The notes: generated from the sequence alone by a model not told the origin. 64,000 nt of DNA from Neisseria bergeri (GCA_003044455.1 POWY01000008.1:1-64000), one strand, 5' to 3'; shown: positions 48,479-57,884, counted from the stretch's first letter. Made by a program: numbers and translations.

Positions 48479-48508
48479 CTTTAACCCACACGATACAAAG
48501 GCTGCACC

Positions 48509-49315
48509 ATGAAGAAAACATTGGCACTGCTCGCCGTTTCCGCCCTGTTTGCCGCATCCGCACACGCCCACCGCGTCTGGGTCGAAACCGCCCACACGCA
48601 CGGCGGCGAATACCTTAAAGCCGACTTGGGCTACGGCGAATTTCCCGAACTCGAACCCATCGCCAAAGACCTCCTGCACATCTTCAGCAAACCGATGCAG
48701 CTGGTTACCGAAAAAGGCAAGGAAAACATGATTCAACGCGGTACATACAACTACCAATACCGAAGCAGCCGCCCCGTTAAGGACGGCAGCTACCTCGTTA
48801 CCGCCGAATATCAGCCTACTTTCTGGTCAAAAAACAGCGCAGGCTGGAAACAGGCGAGTATCAAAGAAATGCCTGACGCAAGCTATTGCGAACAAACCCG
48901 AATGTTCGGCAAAAACATCGTCAACGTCGGACACGAAAGCGCGGACACCGCCATCATTACCAAACCGGTCGGACAAAACTTGGAAATCGTCCCACTGGAC
49001 AATCCCGCCAACATTCACGTAGGCGAACGCTTCAAAGTCCGCGTTCTGTTCCGTGGCGAACCGCTGCCCAATGCCACTGTTACCGCCACATTTGACGGCT
49101 TCGACACCAGCGACCGCAGCAAAACGCACAAAACCGAAGCCCAAGCCTTTTCCGACACCACCGACGGCAAAGGCGAAGTGGACATCATCCCCTTGCGCCA
49201 AGGCTTTTGGAAAGCCAGTGTCGAACACAAAGCCGACTTCCCCGATCAAAGCGTGTGCCAAAAACAGGCGAACTACTCGACTTTAACCTTCCAAATCGGC
49301 CATTCTCACCATTAA
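48509..49315 (+). CDS. Periplasmic DUF4198 protein, Zur-controlled
   Basis: A 268-aa secreted protein: signal peptide ending AHA (residue 20), and a mature part starting HRVW, characteristic of DUF4198. His residues cluster at both ends (HRVWVETAHTHGG, GHSHH), so metal binding is plausible. DUF4198 proteins often occur near nickel, cobalt or zinc uptake genes. With the Zur box upstream it probably takes part in zinc (or other metal) acquisition; I recall the meningococcal orthologue as a Zur regulon member. No transporter is next to it. Confidence 0.87.
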   Translation: MKKTLALLAVSALFAASAHAHRVWVETAHTHGGEYLKADLGYGEFPELEPIAKDLLHIFSKPMQLVTEKGKENMIQRGTYNYQYRSSRPVKDGSYLVTAEYQPTFWSKNSAGWKQASIKEMPDASYCEQTRMFGKNIVNVGHESADTAIITKPVGQNLEIVPLDNPANIHVGERFKVRVLFRGEPLPNATVTATFDGFDTSDRSKTHKTEAQAFSDTTDGKGEVDIIPLRQGFWKASVEHKADFPDQSVCQKQANYSTLTFQIGHSHH

Positions 49316-49327
49316 TCCCGCCCGCAC

Positions 49328-49364
49328 AAAAAATGCCGTCTGAAGGCTTCAGACGGCATTTTTT
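49328..49364. terminator. Inverted-DUS terminator
   Basis: Inverted uptake sequences with a 3-base loop, A6 before and T6 after, between the converging DUF4198 and glutamate dehydrogenase genes. Confidence 0.92.
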
Positions 49365-49373
49365 GTTCAAACA

Positions 49374-50639
49374 TCAATACCAGCCGCGCAGCTTCATCGC
49401 TTTTTCAACACGGCGGATACTCATCATATAAGACGCGGTACGCAAATCGACATCATACTCTTGCGCCAAGTTCCAAATATCGCGGAACGCGCGGCGCAGG
49501 ACGACGGTTTCTTTTTCCTGAACTTCGTCAAATTCCCAATAATAGCCTTGCAGGTTTTGCACCCACTCGAAATAGGAAACGACCACGCCGCCGCAGTTCG
49601 CCAGAATATCGGGCACGACCAATACGCCGTTTTGACGCAGGATAACGTCGGCTTCTGGCGTAGTCGGGCCGTTCGCGCCTTCAACCACGATTTTCGCGCG
49701 GACTTTACCGGCGTTTTCAGAAGTCAGTTGATTTTCCAGCGCGCAAGGGGCAAGTACGTCCACATCCAAAGCCAAAAGTTCGGCGTTGGTAATTTCCTTG
49801 CCGTAACCGGCGTCGTTGGTGATGAAGCCTTTTTCTTGGAACTCTTTAAACAGGGCTTCCATATCCAAGCCGTTTTCATTGTAAATGGCAACGTCAACAG
49901 TAGATACAGCAACAACTTTCGCACCGGATTGATGCGCGTAATAACCTGTGTGGTAACCGACATTACCGAAGCCTTGAATGGCGTAAGTGGCACCCTTCAC
50001 GTCTTTGCCCAGTTTTTCCAAAGCTTGGACGGCGGCGAGGTTCACACCGTAACCGGTAGCTTCGGTACGCGCCAAAGAGCCGCCGAACTCAACCGGTTTG
50101 CCGGTAAATACGCCCGGTGCGGAATGTTTCACCACGTTTTCATAGGCATCAACCATCCAAGACATGATTTTGCCGTTGGTGTTCACATCGGGAGCGGGAA
50201 TATCGATTTTCTCGCCAATCAGCGGAGAAATGGCTTCGGAATAAGCGCGTGCGATACGTTCCAGTTCCGCCTCGGAATAATCGCGCGGATCCAAAGTAAT
50301 ACCGCCTTTACCGCCGCCGTAAGGAATGCCGGCCACGCAGCATTTGATGGTCATCCAAATCGACAGGGCTTTGACTTCGTCCAGATTCACACCGGGATGA
50401 AAGCGCACGCCGCCTTTGTAGGGACCGACGGCGTTGTTGTGTTGCGAACGGTAGCCCGTGAAGGTTTTGACCGTGCCGTCGTCGAGTTTGACGGGGAAAT
50501 TGACTTCCAACACGCGGGTCGGACTCTTCAGGATTTCATAAACGGCCGGATCGGTTTTCAGCCGGTCGCAGGCGGTTTTGACCTGTTTTCGCGCGATTTC
50601 AAACGGATTGAGGGTTTCTTTTGCAACGGCATCAGACAT
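49374..50639 (-). CDS. NAD-type glutamate dehydrogenase
   Basis: A 421-aa Glu/Leu/Phe/Val dehydrogenase. The substrate-binding GGVRFHP and catalytic-lysine GIPYGGGKGG segments are present, and the Rossmann motif GFGNVG lies in the NAD domain. Its length and similarity fit the NAD-dependent catabolic enzyme, not the NADP-dependent biosynthetic one; the cofactor is inferred. It runs alone, divergent from gph. Confidence 0.93.
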   Translation of the reverse strand: MSDAVAKETLNPFEIARKQVKTACDRLKTDPAVYEILKSPTRVLEVNFPVKLDDGTVKTFTGYRSQHNNAVGPYKGGVRFHPGVNLDEVKALSIWMTIKCCVAGIPYGGGKGGITLDPRDYSEAELERIARAYSEAISPLIGEKIDIPAPDVNTNGKIMSWMVDAYENVVKHSAPGVFTGKPVEFGGSLARTEATGYGVNLAAVQALEKLGKDVKGATYAIQGFGNVGYHTGYYAHQSGAKVVAVSTVDVAIYNENGLDMEALFKEFQEKGFITNDAGYGKEITNAELLALDVDVLAPCALENQLTSENAGKVRAKIVVEGANGPTTPEADVILRQNGVLVVPDILANCGGVVVSYFEWVQNLQGYYWEFDEVQEKETVVLRRAFRDIWNLAQEYDVDLRTASYMMSIRRVEKAMKLRGWY

Positions 50640-51045
50640 TTTGCTTCCTTTTCACAAAAAGATTTTCAGGGGCGTGCATTTCGCTCATTACTATAACCAA
50701 TTTCCCGACAAAATGTAATAGCGTGTAGTCGGAATCAGCCCGATTTGATTAATCTATATATGATTTTATTTTTCAAGCCGCACGGAATCAGCCCGGACTC
50801 CGCCTGAAAAAGCAGCCTCCGCGTCCGAAAAATAAATGTCCAATTAAATAAAGATATAGGCATCCTTTTATTTTTTAAAAATTTAATTGGAACATCGCCG
50901 GGATTTCAAACCCTTGCCCGACTCCGCCACGAAATCCGAAAACACCGCCTGCAAAACCTGTTGCGATTGTTAACAATCCATACATTAGAAGCCCTGTGCA
51001 AACGATGTTAAAATAAACCCTTTCAACCCGACAGGAAACCGGATT
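50640..51045. promoter_or_regulatory. Divergent intergenic region between glutamate dehydrogenase and gph
   Basis: 406 bp, AT-rich. It contains a direct repeat GGAATCAGCCCG (near 50732 and 50786), a perfect palindrome GATTGTTAACAATC at 50965-50978 and TAAAAT at 51009-51014 as a possible gph -10. The palindrome is at a place suited to an operator, but I know no regulator for it. Confidence 0.45.
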
Positions 51046-51756
51046 ATGAATGCAGCCATCGAACACGTCCAAGCCGTCGCCTTCGATTTGGACGGCACAC
51101 TGTGCGATTCCGTCCCCGACCTTGCCGCCGCCGCAGAAGCGATGTTGGAACAACTCGGTATGAAACCGCTGCCCGCCAAAGTGGTCGAAAGCTATGTGGG
51201 CGACGGCATCGGCAAACTGGTTCACCGCGTCCTCACCAACGACCGCGACCGCGAAGCCGATTCCGAACTGTGGGAAAAAGGTTTCGTGTCCTATATGAAA
51301 TACTACCGCGACCATTTGAGCGTCTTCACCCGCCCCTATCCCGAAACCGAAGCCGGGCTGGCATTGCTCAAATCTTTGGGCATCCCGCTCGCCGTCGTTA
51401 CCAACAAAAACGAAATCCTTGCCGTCGAGCTGTTGAAACAGCTCGGACTTGCCGACTACTTCAGCCTGATACTCGGCGGCGACAGCCTGCCCGAAAAAAA
51501 ACCCAGCCCGCTGCCGCTGCGGCACACCGCCGAAGTTTTGGGTATCGATGTTGCAAACATGGTTATGGTCGGCGACTCGCGCAACGACATCATCGCCGCC
51601 AAAGCCGCCGGCTGCCTGAGCGTCGGCGTTACCTTCGGTTACGGCGATATGACGCTGCTCTCGCAAGACGATGCGACCCGCCCCGACTGGATTATCGGCT
51701 CGCTGCCCGAAATTTACGAAAACCTGCGACCGCAGAAAAACAAAGACGAAGAATAA
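51046..51756 (+). CDS. gph: Phosphoglycolate phosphatase (HAD superfamily)
   Basis: A 236-aa HAD phosphatase. The nucleophile aspartate D14 and acid/base D16 are in FDLDGTL; motif II is in VVTNKNE, motif III/IV are K and GDSRNDI. The length matches Gph, which clears 2-phosphoglycolate from DNA repair. It is followed within 75 bp by recX. Confidence 0.93.
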   Translation: MNAAIEHVQAVAFDLDGTLCDSVPDLAAAAEAMLEQLGMKPLPAKVVESYVGDGIGKLVHRVLTNDRDREADSELWEKGFVSYMKYYRDHLSVFTRPYPETEAGLALLKSLGIPLAVVTNKNEILAVELLKQLGLADYFSLILGGDSLPEKKPSPLPLRHTAEVLGIDVANMVMVGDSRNDIIAAKAAGCLSVGVTFGYGDMTLLSQDDATRPDWIIGSLPEIYENLRPQKNKDEE

Positions 51757-51828
51757 AACAATCTGTTCAGACGGCATCGGAATCCGTTTCCCATGCCGTC
51801 TGACTCTTTCCGTGCCGAAACTGCCGCC

Positions 51829-52290
51829 ATGAAACCGCAAAAATCCCTACGCGCCCGCGCGATGGACATCCTCTCGCGCCAAGAAGTCAGCCGCATCGGT
51901 CTGAAACGCAAACTTGCACCTCACGCCGAAAGCGAAGAGGATCTGGAAAACGTGTTAAACGAATTTTCCGAACGCAACTGGCAGTCGGATTTACGCTATG
52001 CAGAAGCCTATATCCACAGCAAAAGCCGGAAACACGGCTCCCTGCGCCTGAAACAGGCTTTGGCGCAACAGGGCATAGATGAAGAAACCAGCCGCAACCT
52101 GCTTCCCGACCGCTCAAGCGAAAAACAGTCCGCCATAGCCGTGTTGCGTAAAAAATTCAAACACCCCGCCGCCGACCTCAAAGAAAAACAAAAACAGGCG
52201 CGCTTCCTCGCCTATCGCGGATTTGATGCCGATGCCGTTCAGACGGCATTGAAACACGCTTGGGACGAAAATTGGGAAGACGGCTGCTGA
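51829..52290 (+). CDS. recX: RecX, RecA regulator
   Basis: A 153-aa RecX with the three-helix repeat composition (LRARAMDILSRQEVSRIGLKRKL and later repeats). It matches the gonococcal protein in length and sequence as I remember it. The start MKPQKSLRARAMD at 51829 is preferred; an upstream ATG at 51793 lies in a partial uptake sequence. RecX modulates RecA filaments; in Neisseria it supports pilin variation and transformation. It is far from recA here, as in other Neisseria. An uptake sequence lies inside the gene near 52234. Confidence 0.93.
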   Translation: MKPQKSLRARAMDILSRQEVSRIGLKRKLAPHAESEEDLENVLNEFSERNWQSDLRYAEAYIHSKSRKHGSLRLKQALAQQGIDEETSRNLLPDRSSEKQSAIAVLRKKFKHPAADLKEKQKQARFLAYRGFDADAVQTALKHAWDENWEDGC

Positions 52291-52363
52291 CCTTCCTTCT
52301 TGAATCTTTTTGCACGGCAGCGTAACCTTACGCCCGTTTCCAACTTTTCCGATTGAGAACAAA

Positions 52364-52525
52364 ATGTCCGGACAACCCGAAAAACACCACACCTCCCCCA
52401 TCGAAGACGAACGCAAAAACCCGGTTTACCGTATGGGACGGGCAGTTGCCGGATTCATGCTCGCCGTTTGGGCGGGCGTGCTGGCACTCGTGTTTTTCTT
52501 GGTTTTCCGTTTTTGGCTTTCCTGA
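52364..52525 (+). CDS. Small membrane protein (53 aa)
   Basis: A 53-aa protein starting MSGQPEKHHTSP: a polar N-terminal half and one hydrophobic helix (AVAGFMLAVWAGVLALVFFLVFRFW) at the end. No strong Shine-Dalgarno. An inverted-DUS terminator starts six bases after the stop, which supports that it is a real gene at the end of the gph-recX unit. The function is unknown. Confidence 0.65.
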   Translation: MSGQPEKHHTSPIEDERKNPVYRMGRAVAGFMLAVWAGVLALVFFLVFRFWLS

Positions 52526-52530
52526 ACAAA

Positions 52531-52557
52531 ATGCCGTCTGAAGCCTTCAGACGGCAT
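52531..52557 (+). terminator. Inverted DUS pair after the 53-aa gene
   Basis: Inverted uptake sequences with a 3-base loop. There is no T run, so it is only a fair terminator. Confidence 0.7.
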
Positions 52558-52677
52558 CGGCGGCCCATTTCGGCAGGCTATCCCGCCATAGCTTTTTTTA
52601 GCTTGAATTCCACTTCCCCATTCCCTAAAATTTTCCCGCCCCCATTTCAAAACACCCTTTCTTAAAACAGGTACACT

Positions 52678-53160
52678 ATGACACAACAACGCCAACTGCC
52701 TTCCCACGAACTCATCATGTCCGAACTGATGATGCCGGACACCGCCAATTTCAGCGGCAACGTACACGGCGGCGAACTCCTGCTCCTGCTCGACCAAGTC
52801 GCCTATTCCTGCGCCAGCCGTTACAGCGGCAATTATTGCGTTACCCTGTCGGTTGACAAAGTCCTGTTTAAAGAACCCATCCACATCGGCGATTTGGTTA
52901 CCTTTTACGCCGCTGTCAACTACACGGGACGCACCTCGATGGAAATCGGCATCCGTGTCGAAGCACAAAACATCCGCACCGGCGAAATCCGCCATACCAA
53001 CAGCTGCTACTTCACGATGGTTGCGGTCAAAGACGGCAAACCCGTCCCCGTCCCTCCGCTGGAAATCCTGACCGACCGCCAACGCTGCCGCTACGAAAAA
53101 GCGAAAAAACGCAGAGAAATCAGCCTCCAAGCCTCCGGAGACGTGTCCTGCGGCTGCTGA
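52678..53160 (+). CDS. Acyl-CoA thioesterase (hotdog fold)
   Basis: A 160-aa thioesterase of the YciA/ACOT type. The catalytic residues are N24 and D39, in DTANFSGNVHGGELLLLLDQ (shown in part). It hydrolyses acyl-CoAs; the meningococcal orthologue has been characterised structurally as a hexameric enzyme. A Cys-rich tail (SCGC) is odd. It is followed by 396 bp without genes. Confidence 0.92.
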   Translation: MTQQRQLPSHELIMSELMMPDTANFSGNVHGGELLLLLDQVAYSCASRYSGNYCVTLSVDKVLFKEPIHIGDLVTFYAAVNYTGRTSMEIGIRVEAQNIRTGEIRHTNSCYFTMVAVKDGKPVPVPPLEILTDRQRCRYEKAKKRREISLQASGDVSCGC

Positions 53161-53556
53161 CGGCGGCCTATGCCGTCTGAAATACCGGACAAGCATTGTT
53201 CCAACATTCGGCGTAATGGTTTGGTTTATTGAAGCAAAACCGCCCGATTCCGACCCATCCGTTTTTCAACGACATTTTGAAATACAGCCGTGAAACCAAG
53301 CGGCTGTGTTTTCATATTCCCTTGATGCAGCCCTAATCAGTCGGACAAAATGCCTTTTATCCGATAAAACCGCCCTCCGAACGGAAATAAGCGGCTTTTC
53401 CATTGCAAACAGATGAAATCAAGCAAATACCCAAACACAGTCAAACAAATTTATACGCCCCGTCCCTTCGGAATGATTTGAAAACACAGCCGCCAAAACA
53501 AAATGCCGTCTGAAGACCTTTCAGACGGCATTTTTAACCTGATTGCAAACGGAAAG
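53161..53556. other. Intergenic region with a lone uptake sequence and two hairpins
   Basis: 396 bp without a gene. A lone uptake sequence is at 53170-53181. A stem ACAGCCG/CGGCTGT with GTTTT after it (53284-53312) may terminate the thioesterase transcript. An inverted-DUS terminator at 53503-53537 belongs to the nlpD-like gene. Confidence 0.6.
53503..53537 (-). terminator. Inverted-DUS terminator after the nlpD-like gene
   Basis: Inverted uptake sequences with a 5-base loop, T5 on the plus strand and TTTTG on the minus strand. Confidence 0.85.
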
Positions 53557-54570
53557 TCAGAACGCGATATAGCTGTTCGGGTTAACCGGTTTGCCGTTTT
53601 GCCGTACCTCGAAATGAAGCTGCGTTCTGGAAGCATCGGTATTGCCCATCAAAGCAACCTGCTGACCGCGTTTGACCTGCTGCCCCTCACCGACCAGCAA
53701 TTTTTGGTTGTGCCCGTACGCGGTCAGGAAAGAGGAATTGTGCTGGATGATGACCAAATTTCCGTATCCCCTCAAACCGGAACCGGCATAAACCACTTTG
53801 CCGTCAGCCGCCGCCAAAACGGGTTGTCCGGCATTACCGGCAATATCGACACCCTTGTTGTTGCCGCCGAAATCGGCAACCACTTTACCTTGCGTCGGAC
53901 GCTGCCAAACAATGCCGCCGACCGAACGCGTGCCGGAAGGCGAAGCGGCAGGAGATTGCGGGGCGGGCGCGGGGGCGGGAACCGCTTTATTTTCCGCAGC
54001 GGGCGCGGCAGGTTGAGGTGCGGACTGCACGGACGGTTGCGCGGCGGGTTTCACAGGGGTTTGTACGGCAACCGGTACGGCAGGCCTGCTTTCTACGGCT
54101 GCGGTTTTCGGTGCGGCATATCCTGCCGGTTTGACTTTAACAATCTGACCGATGCTCAACGTATTGTCGGTCATGCCGTTCCACGCACGGAAATCGTCTT
54201 GAGAGATATGGTAGCGTTTGGAGATGTTGTACACCGTGTCGCCGCGCACAATAGTATGCGTCGCCGCGTTGATGTCGACAGGTGCGTAAGAAGGAACATA
54301 TGTACCCGAAACGGCAGGTGCAGACGGCGGAACATAAGCAGGAGGCGTATAAACCGGCGCAGTTTGCACGGGCGGCACATACGGCGCATCGTTGGCTGCA
54401 GGAGCGGCATTGTACGGCGTTGCGCCATAAGGATTGTAAACCGATGCAGACGGTACGGTCTGCATTCCTGAATTTCCTGCAATGACGGGGGCAGGCTGTT
54501 GGGTGGCACAACCGCCCAACAGAGCGGCAACGGCGGTACAAGCTGCCAAAAGTGTCGTTTGTTTCAACAT
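53557..54570 (-). CDS. nlpD: NlpD-like lipoprotein with LysM and degenerate LytM (M23) domain
   Basis: A 337-aa outer-membrane lipoprotein: lipobox LGGC (C21), a Pro/Ala/Tyr-rich linker, a LysM domain (HTIVRGDTVYNISKRY) that binds peptidoglycan, a second Pro/Ala linker and an M23-type domain. In that domain the first metal His is replaced (NKGVDIAG in place of HKGxDI), while later GHN and LHFE remain. A catalytically dead activator of an amidase such as AmiC is therefore likely. It follows surE on the same strand, the order also found in other proteobacteria. Confidence 0.92.
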   Translation of the reverse strand: MLKQTTLLAACTAVAALLGGCATQQPAPVIAGNSGMQTVPSASVYNPYGATPYNAAPAANDAPYVPPVQTAPVYTPPAYVPPSAPAVSGTYVPSYAPVDINAATHTIVRGDTVYNISKRYHISQDDFRAWNGMTDNTLSIGQIVKVKPAGYAAPKTAAVESRPAVPVAVQTPVKPAAQPSVQSAPQPAAPAAENKAVPAPAPAPQSPAASPSGTRSVGGIVWQRPTQGKVVADFGGNNKGVDIAGNAGQPVLAAADGKVVYAGSGLRGYGNLVIIQHNSSFLTAYGHNQKLLVGEGQQVKRGQQVALMGNTDASRTQLHFEVRQNGKPVNPNSYIAF

Positions 54571-54672
54571 AAGATAACCTTCATGTTCCGATATATAGCC
54601 TGAATGCGGTATATCATAATAAAAATGCGCGTTCTTCTCAAGCGCAAAGCCCGACGGTATTTGATAAAACGG

Positions 54673-55419
54673 TCAGTCCGTATGCCAAAAGGCCGCCGTT
54701 TCCGCCATGTCCGGATAGGCGGTCAGATCGATTTGCAGCGGCGTTACGGTAATGAAACCTGCGCCGCATTCACCGAAATCCGTCCCCTCTTCCCGATCGG
54801 AAACTTCACCGACCGGCCCTATCCAATAAATCTGTTCGCCGCGCGGATTGCGGGACGGGACAATGTTCTGCTCGTGATTCCGTCTGCCCAGACGGGTAAT
54901 TTTGACTCCCCTAATTTCATCCGGCGCGACAGCAGGGATGTTGACATTCCACAAGACAGGCGCGGACGGCGGTTTTTTAAAAAAATGCGCCAACACCTTC
55001 CATACCGCCTGCTCTGCGGTCTGCCAATAGCGTCCGGAAGCATCGTTTAAAGAAAACGCCACAGCAGGCATACCCATCAGATAGGCTTCGGTTGCCGCCG
55101 CAACCGTCCCCGAATAAAGCGTATCGTCCCCCATATTCGCCCCTCTGTTGATGCCTGAAAACACGACATCGGGCTTAAAATCGGGCAGGGCAAACTGACC
55201 GACATGGATGCAGTCGGTCGGCGTGCCGTTGACATAGTAGAACCCGTTTTGCGCCTGTTTCAACTGCAAAGGGCGGTCGAGCGTCAGCGAATTGCTGACT
55301 CCGCTCCTGTCGCGTTCGGGCGCGACCACCCTGACGTTGGCAAATTCCGACGCAACCCGCGCCAAAACGGCAATACCTTCGGAGAGGTAGCCGTCGTCGT
55401 TGGAAATCAAAACGTTCAT
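54673..55419 (-). CDS. surE: 5'/3'-nucleotidase SurE
   Basis: A 248-aa metal-dependent nucleotidase for nucleoside monophosphates. The metal ligands are in the N-terminal ISNDDGY (D8, D9) and in [10 protein letters not shown]. The length is typical. A gap of 102 bp separates it from the nlpD-like gene, consistent with the surE-nlpD cluster. Upstream, the TerC/CBS gene ends 16 bp away, so all three may share a transcript. Confidence 0.95.
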   Translation of the reverse strand: MNVLISNDDGYLSEGIAVLARVASEFANVRVVAPERDRSGVSNSLTLDRPLQLKQAQNGFYYVNGTPTDCIHVGQFALPDFKPDVVFSGINRGANMGDDTLYSGTVAAATEAYLMGMPAVAFSLNDASGRYWQTAEQAVWKVLAHFFKKPPSAPVLWNVNIPAVAPDEIRGVKITRLGRRNHEQNIVPSRNPRGEQIYWIGPVGEVSDREEGTDFGECGAGFITVTPLQIDLTAYPDMAETAAFWHTD

Positions 55420-55435
55420 TTCCTATCCTGAATGC

Positions 55436-56992
55436 TTATTCTTCGGGCAATTTGGTGATTTTGACCCGCTCGATACGCTGCCCTTCTTTTTCGACCACTT
55501 CAAACCGCCAGCCGTGAAAATCGGCAAAATCGCCGACATCGGGGATGGTTTGCAATTCTTCCATAATCAGCCCGGCAACCGTATGGAAATCGGTATCTTC
55601 CTCCTGCTGCGGCAGATTGAGTTGTGATGCCAGCTCCACATATTCCAACGCGCCTTCCACCGTCAGGCTTTCATCGGGATTCCCCTGAACGGCGGGTTCT
55701 TCTTCGCGCTCGAATTCTTCGGGAAAATCGCCGGCAATGGCTTCCAACAGGTCTTTCATCGTCACCATACCCAATACCGCGCCGAACTCGTCCACGACGA
55801 GGGCGTAATCCGCGCTACTTTGGCGGAAGAGTTCGAGCGCGCCCAAGGCGGTCGTGCCGTCGGGCAGGACGAGCGGCTGGCGCAATGCCGTCTGAATGTC
55901 GAGACCACCTGTTTCCAGCAGTTGGGACAGCAGGTCTTTTTTGTTGATGTAGCCCAACGGTTCGTCCACGCCCGCCTTTCCGACAACGAGCAGGCGGCTG
56001 TAAGGCGTGTTTTGCAGTTGGGCATACTGTTCTTCGCGGCTTTGGGAAATGTCCAGCCGTTCGATGTCGCGGCGTGGGATCATCACCCCCATAATCGGGC
56101 GTTCGGCAAGCGTCAGTACGCTGCGTATCATCGATTTTTCGTTTTCTTCAAAATGCGCGTCGTCTTCGGCTTCATTGCCTGCTTTGGCCAGCACGCTCTC
56201 GCGTATACCCATCATACCCAAGACGTTTTCGGCGGTGCGCTTGCGCCAAGAGCTGCCGATGTAGTCGTTTTTGCGGCTGTTGCGCTGGGAAATCTGGTTA
56301 AACAGTTCGATTAAAATCGAGAAGCCGATGGCGGCGTAGAGGTAGCCTTTGGGAATGTGGAAATGGAAGGCTTCGGCAATCAGGCTGAAACCGATCATCA
56401 ACAAAAAACCAAGGCAGAGCATCACGACGGTGGGATGCCTGTCCACAAATTCGGTCAAGAGTTTGCTGGCGGAAATCATGACCGCCATTGCGACAACGAC
56501 CGCGCCCATCGCCACGACGATGTGATCGACCATCGCCACGGCGGTGATGACCGAATCGATGGAAAACACGGCATCCAGTATCAGGATTTGCGCAACCACG
56601 CCCCAAAACGGCGCGTGTTTTTTTTGGTTGTCGGCAACGGCAAACCGGTTGTGCCCTTCGAGGCGTTCGTGCAGTTCGGTAGTGGCTTTGTAAAGCAGGA
56701 AAATACCGCCAGCGAGCATAATCATGTCCTTGCCGGAAACGGCGAGGCCGCCGATTTGGAACAGCGGTTCGGTCAGCGTGATGATGTGCGCCATAAAAGC
56801 AAGCATAATGATGCGGATGACGACTGCCAGCCCCAGCCCGGTAATCCGTGCGCGGTCGCGCCGTGCGGGCTGGACCTTGTTTGCCAAAATCGCCACAAAG
56901 ACAAGGTTGTCTATCCCCAATACGACTTCCAACACCAAAAGCGTGGCAAAACCTATCCAGGTATGCGGTTCTGCCAACCAACTGAAATCCAT
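55436..56992 (-). CDS. TerC-family membrane protein with CBS and CorC/HlyC domains
   Basis: A 518-aa inner-membrane protein, YegH/YoaE-like. The TerC domain has seven or so helices with conserved acidic residues (LEVVLGIDNLVFVA and LDAVFSIDSVITA), then a CBS pair (about 305-425, PIMGVMIPRRDIERLD and ALVVDEFGAVLGMVT) and a CorC-type C-terminal domain (about 440-518). TerC proteins are linked to manganese or calcium export; the CBS pair suggests nucleotide control. It is the first gene of a possible unit with surE and the nlpD-like gene. Confidence 0.92.
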   Translation of the reverse strand: MDFSWLAEPHTWIGFATLLVLEVVLGIDNLVFVAILANKVQPARRDRARITGLGLAVVIRIIMLAFMAHIITLTEPLFQIGGLAVSGKDMIMLAGGIFLLYKATTELHERLEGHNRFAVADNQKKHAPFWGVVAQILILDAVFSIDSVITAVAMVDHIVVAMGAVVVAMAVMISASKLLTEFVDRHPTVVMLCLGFLLMIGFSLIAEAFHFHIPKGYLYAAIGFSILIELFNQISQRNSRKNDYIGSSWRKRTAENVLGMMGIRESVLAKAGNEAEDDAHFEENEKSMIRSVLTLAERPIMGVMIPRRDIERLDISQSREEQYAQLQNTPYSRLLVVGKAGVDEPLGYINKKDLLSQLLETGGLDIQTALRQPLVLPDGTTALGALELFRQSSADYALVVDEFGAVLGMVTMKDLLEAIAGDFPEEFEREEEPAVQGNPDESLTVEGALEYVELASQLNLPQQEEDTDFHTVAGLIMEELQTIPDVGDFADFHGWRFEVVEKEGQRIERVKITKLPEE

Positions 56993-57062
56993 GATTTTCG
57001 TGTTCCTCGACGGTACGGCGGCAAGGCCGCCGTTGTGTTTGCAATGTCCGGCATATTTAGGG

Positions 57063-57093
57063 ATGCCGTCTGAACGCCGGTTTCAGACGGCAT
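57063..57093 (-). terminator. Inverted DUS pair after the pilin accessory gene
   Basis: Inverted uptake sequences with a 7-base loop; no T run beyond it. It lies between the 57099 gene's stop and the TerC gene start. Confidence 0.7.
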
Positions 57094-57098
57094 CGGGC

Positions 57099-57884
57099 TC
57101 AGTCGGCGATAAAGCCGTCTATCGGCGCGTAGCCCCGTGCATTTCCCTGCGCGTCCAGCACCACGATCCAATCTTTCTGCCTGCTGCCGGTAAAGGGCAG
57201 GAAATACCAGTCTTTATCTTCGGAAATATCTGCCTGCTTCAAAATATCGGCAACGGCGATTTTTCTCACATCTGCCAATTTTTTCAGCGGCTTCATCGCC
57301 TTACGGATTTTCTCCGCCTCTTGACGGGAATACGGCAGCCACCGGTCCGGGCGCATACTCGGCTCTATGCCCTGCATAGACAAATCCAAGGTTTTGTTTT
57401 GTTCGTCCGCCGTATCCGGCTCTTTCAGCCCGACGCGGCGGATGCCGAACCACGACAGGCTTTGCAGCCCTTCCGGCGCTTTGTGCAAATCTTCAACCGC
57501 CACTTCGGCGGCGGTTACAATATTAATCCTGTCTTTTTCAAACGCCTCTATCACGGGGCGCGCCAAAGAAACGCTGTGCAGACCGTATGCCAATGCGGCA
57601 AGCTGAATCGCGCCGGTCAGGGAAAAATCCACGATCCGCGCCCTGCTTGTCTTTTTCGGACTGGACAATATCAGCGTCAGCAGCGGGCCGCACACGATGT
57701 CCACTGCCACCACCAGCTGATAAAGCGACAGACCGCCCGTCAGCTCGGCATAAGGATAAGGATACCAAACCTTAAAAACCAGCAATGCCGCCAGCCCTGC
57801 AACCGATAGGCTGATTAAGAGGTGCCAGCCCGCACTTTTCAAGGCAAAACGCCATCTCGAAACTGTTTTTCCGTTTTCCATCAT
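57099..57884 (-). CDS. TfpX/TfpZ-family type IV pilin accessory protein
   Basis: A 261-aa inner-membrane protein with three or four helices in the first 110 residues (GWHLLISLSVAGLAALLVFKVWY, then LYQLVVAVDIVCGPLLTLIL) and a periplasmic remainder. It resembles the TfpX/TfpZ accessory proteins of pilins in Pseudomonas and Moraxella, which help assemble particular pilin types. ATG codons at 57884 and 57881 compete. No pilin gene is nearby. It borders the cmr remnants. Confidence 0.85.
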   Translation of the reverse strand: MMENGKTVSRWRFALKSAGWHLLISLSVAGLAALLVFKVWYPYPYAELTGGLSLYQLVVAVDIVCGPLLTLILSSPKKTSRARIVDFSLTGAIQLAALAYGLHSVSLARPVIEAFEKDRINIVTAAEVAVEDLHKAPEGLQSLSWFGIRRVGLKEPDTADEQNKTLDLSMQGIEPSMRPDRWLPYSRQEAEKIRKAMKPLKKLADVRKIAVADILKQADISEDKDWYFLPFTGSRQKDWIVVLDAQGNARGYAPIDGFIAD

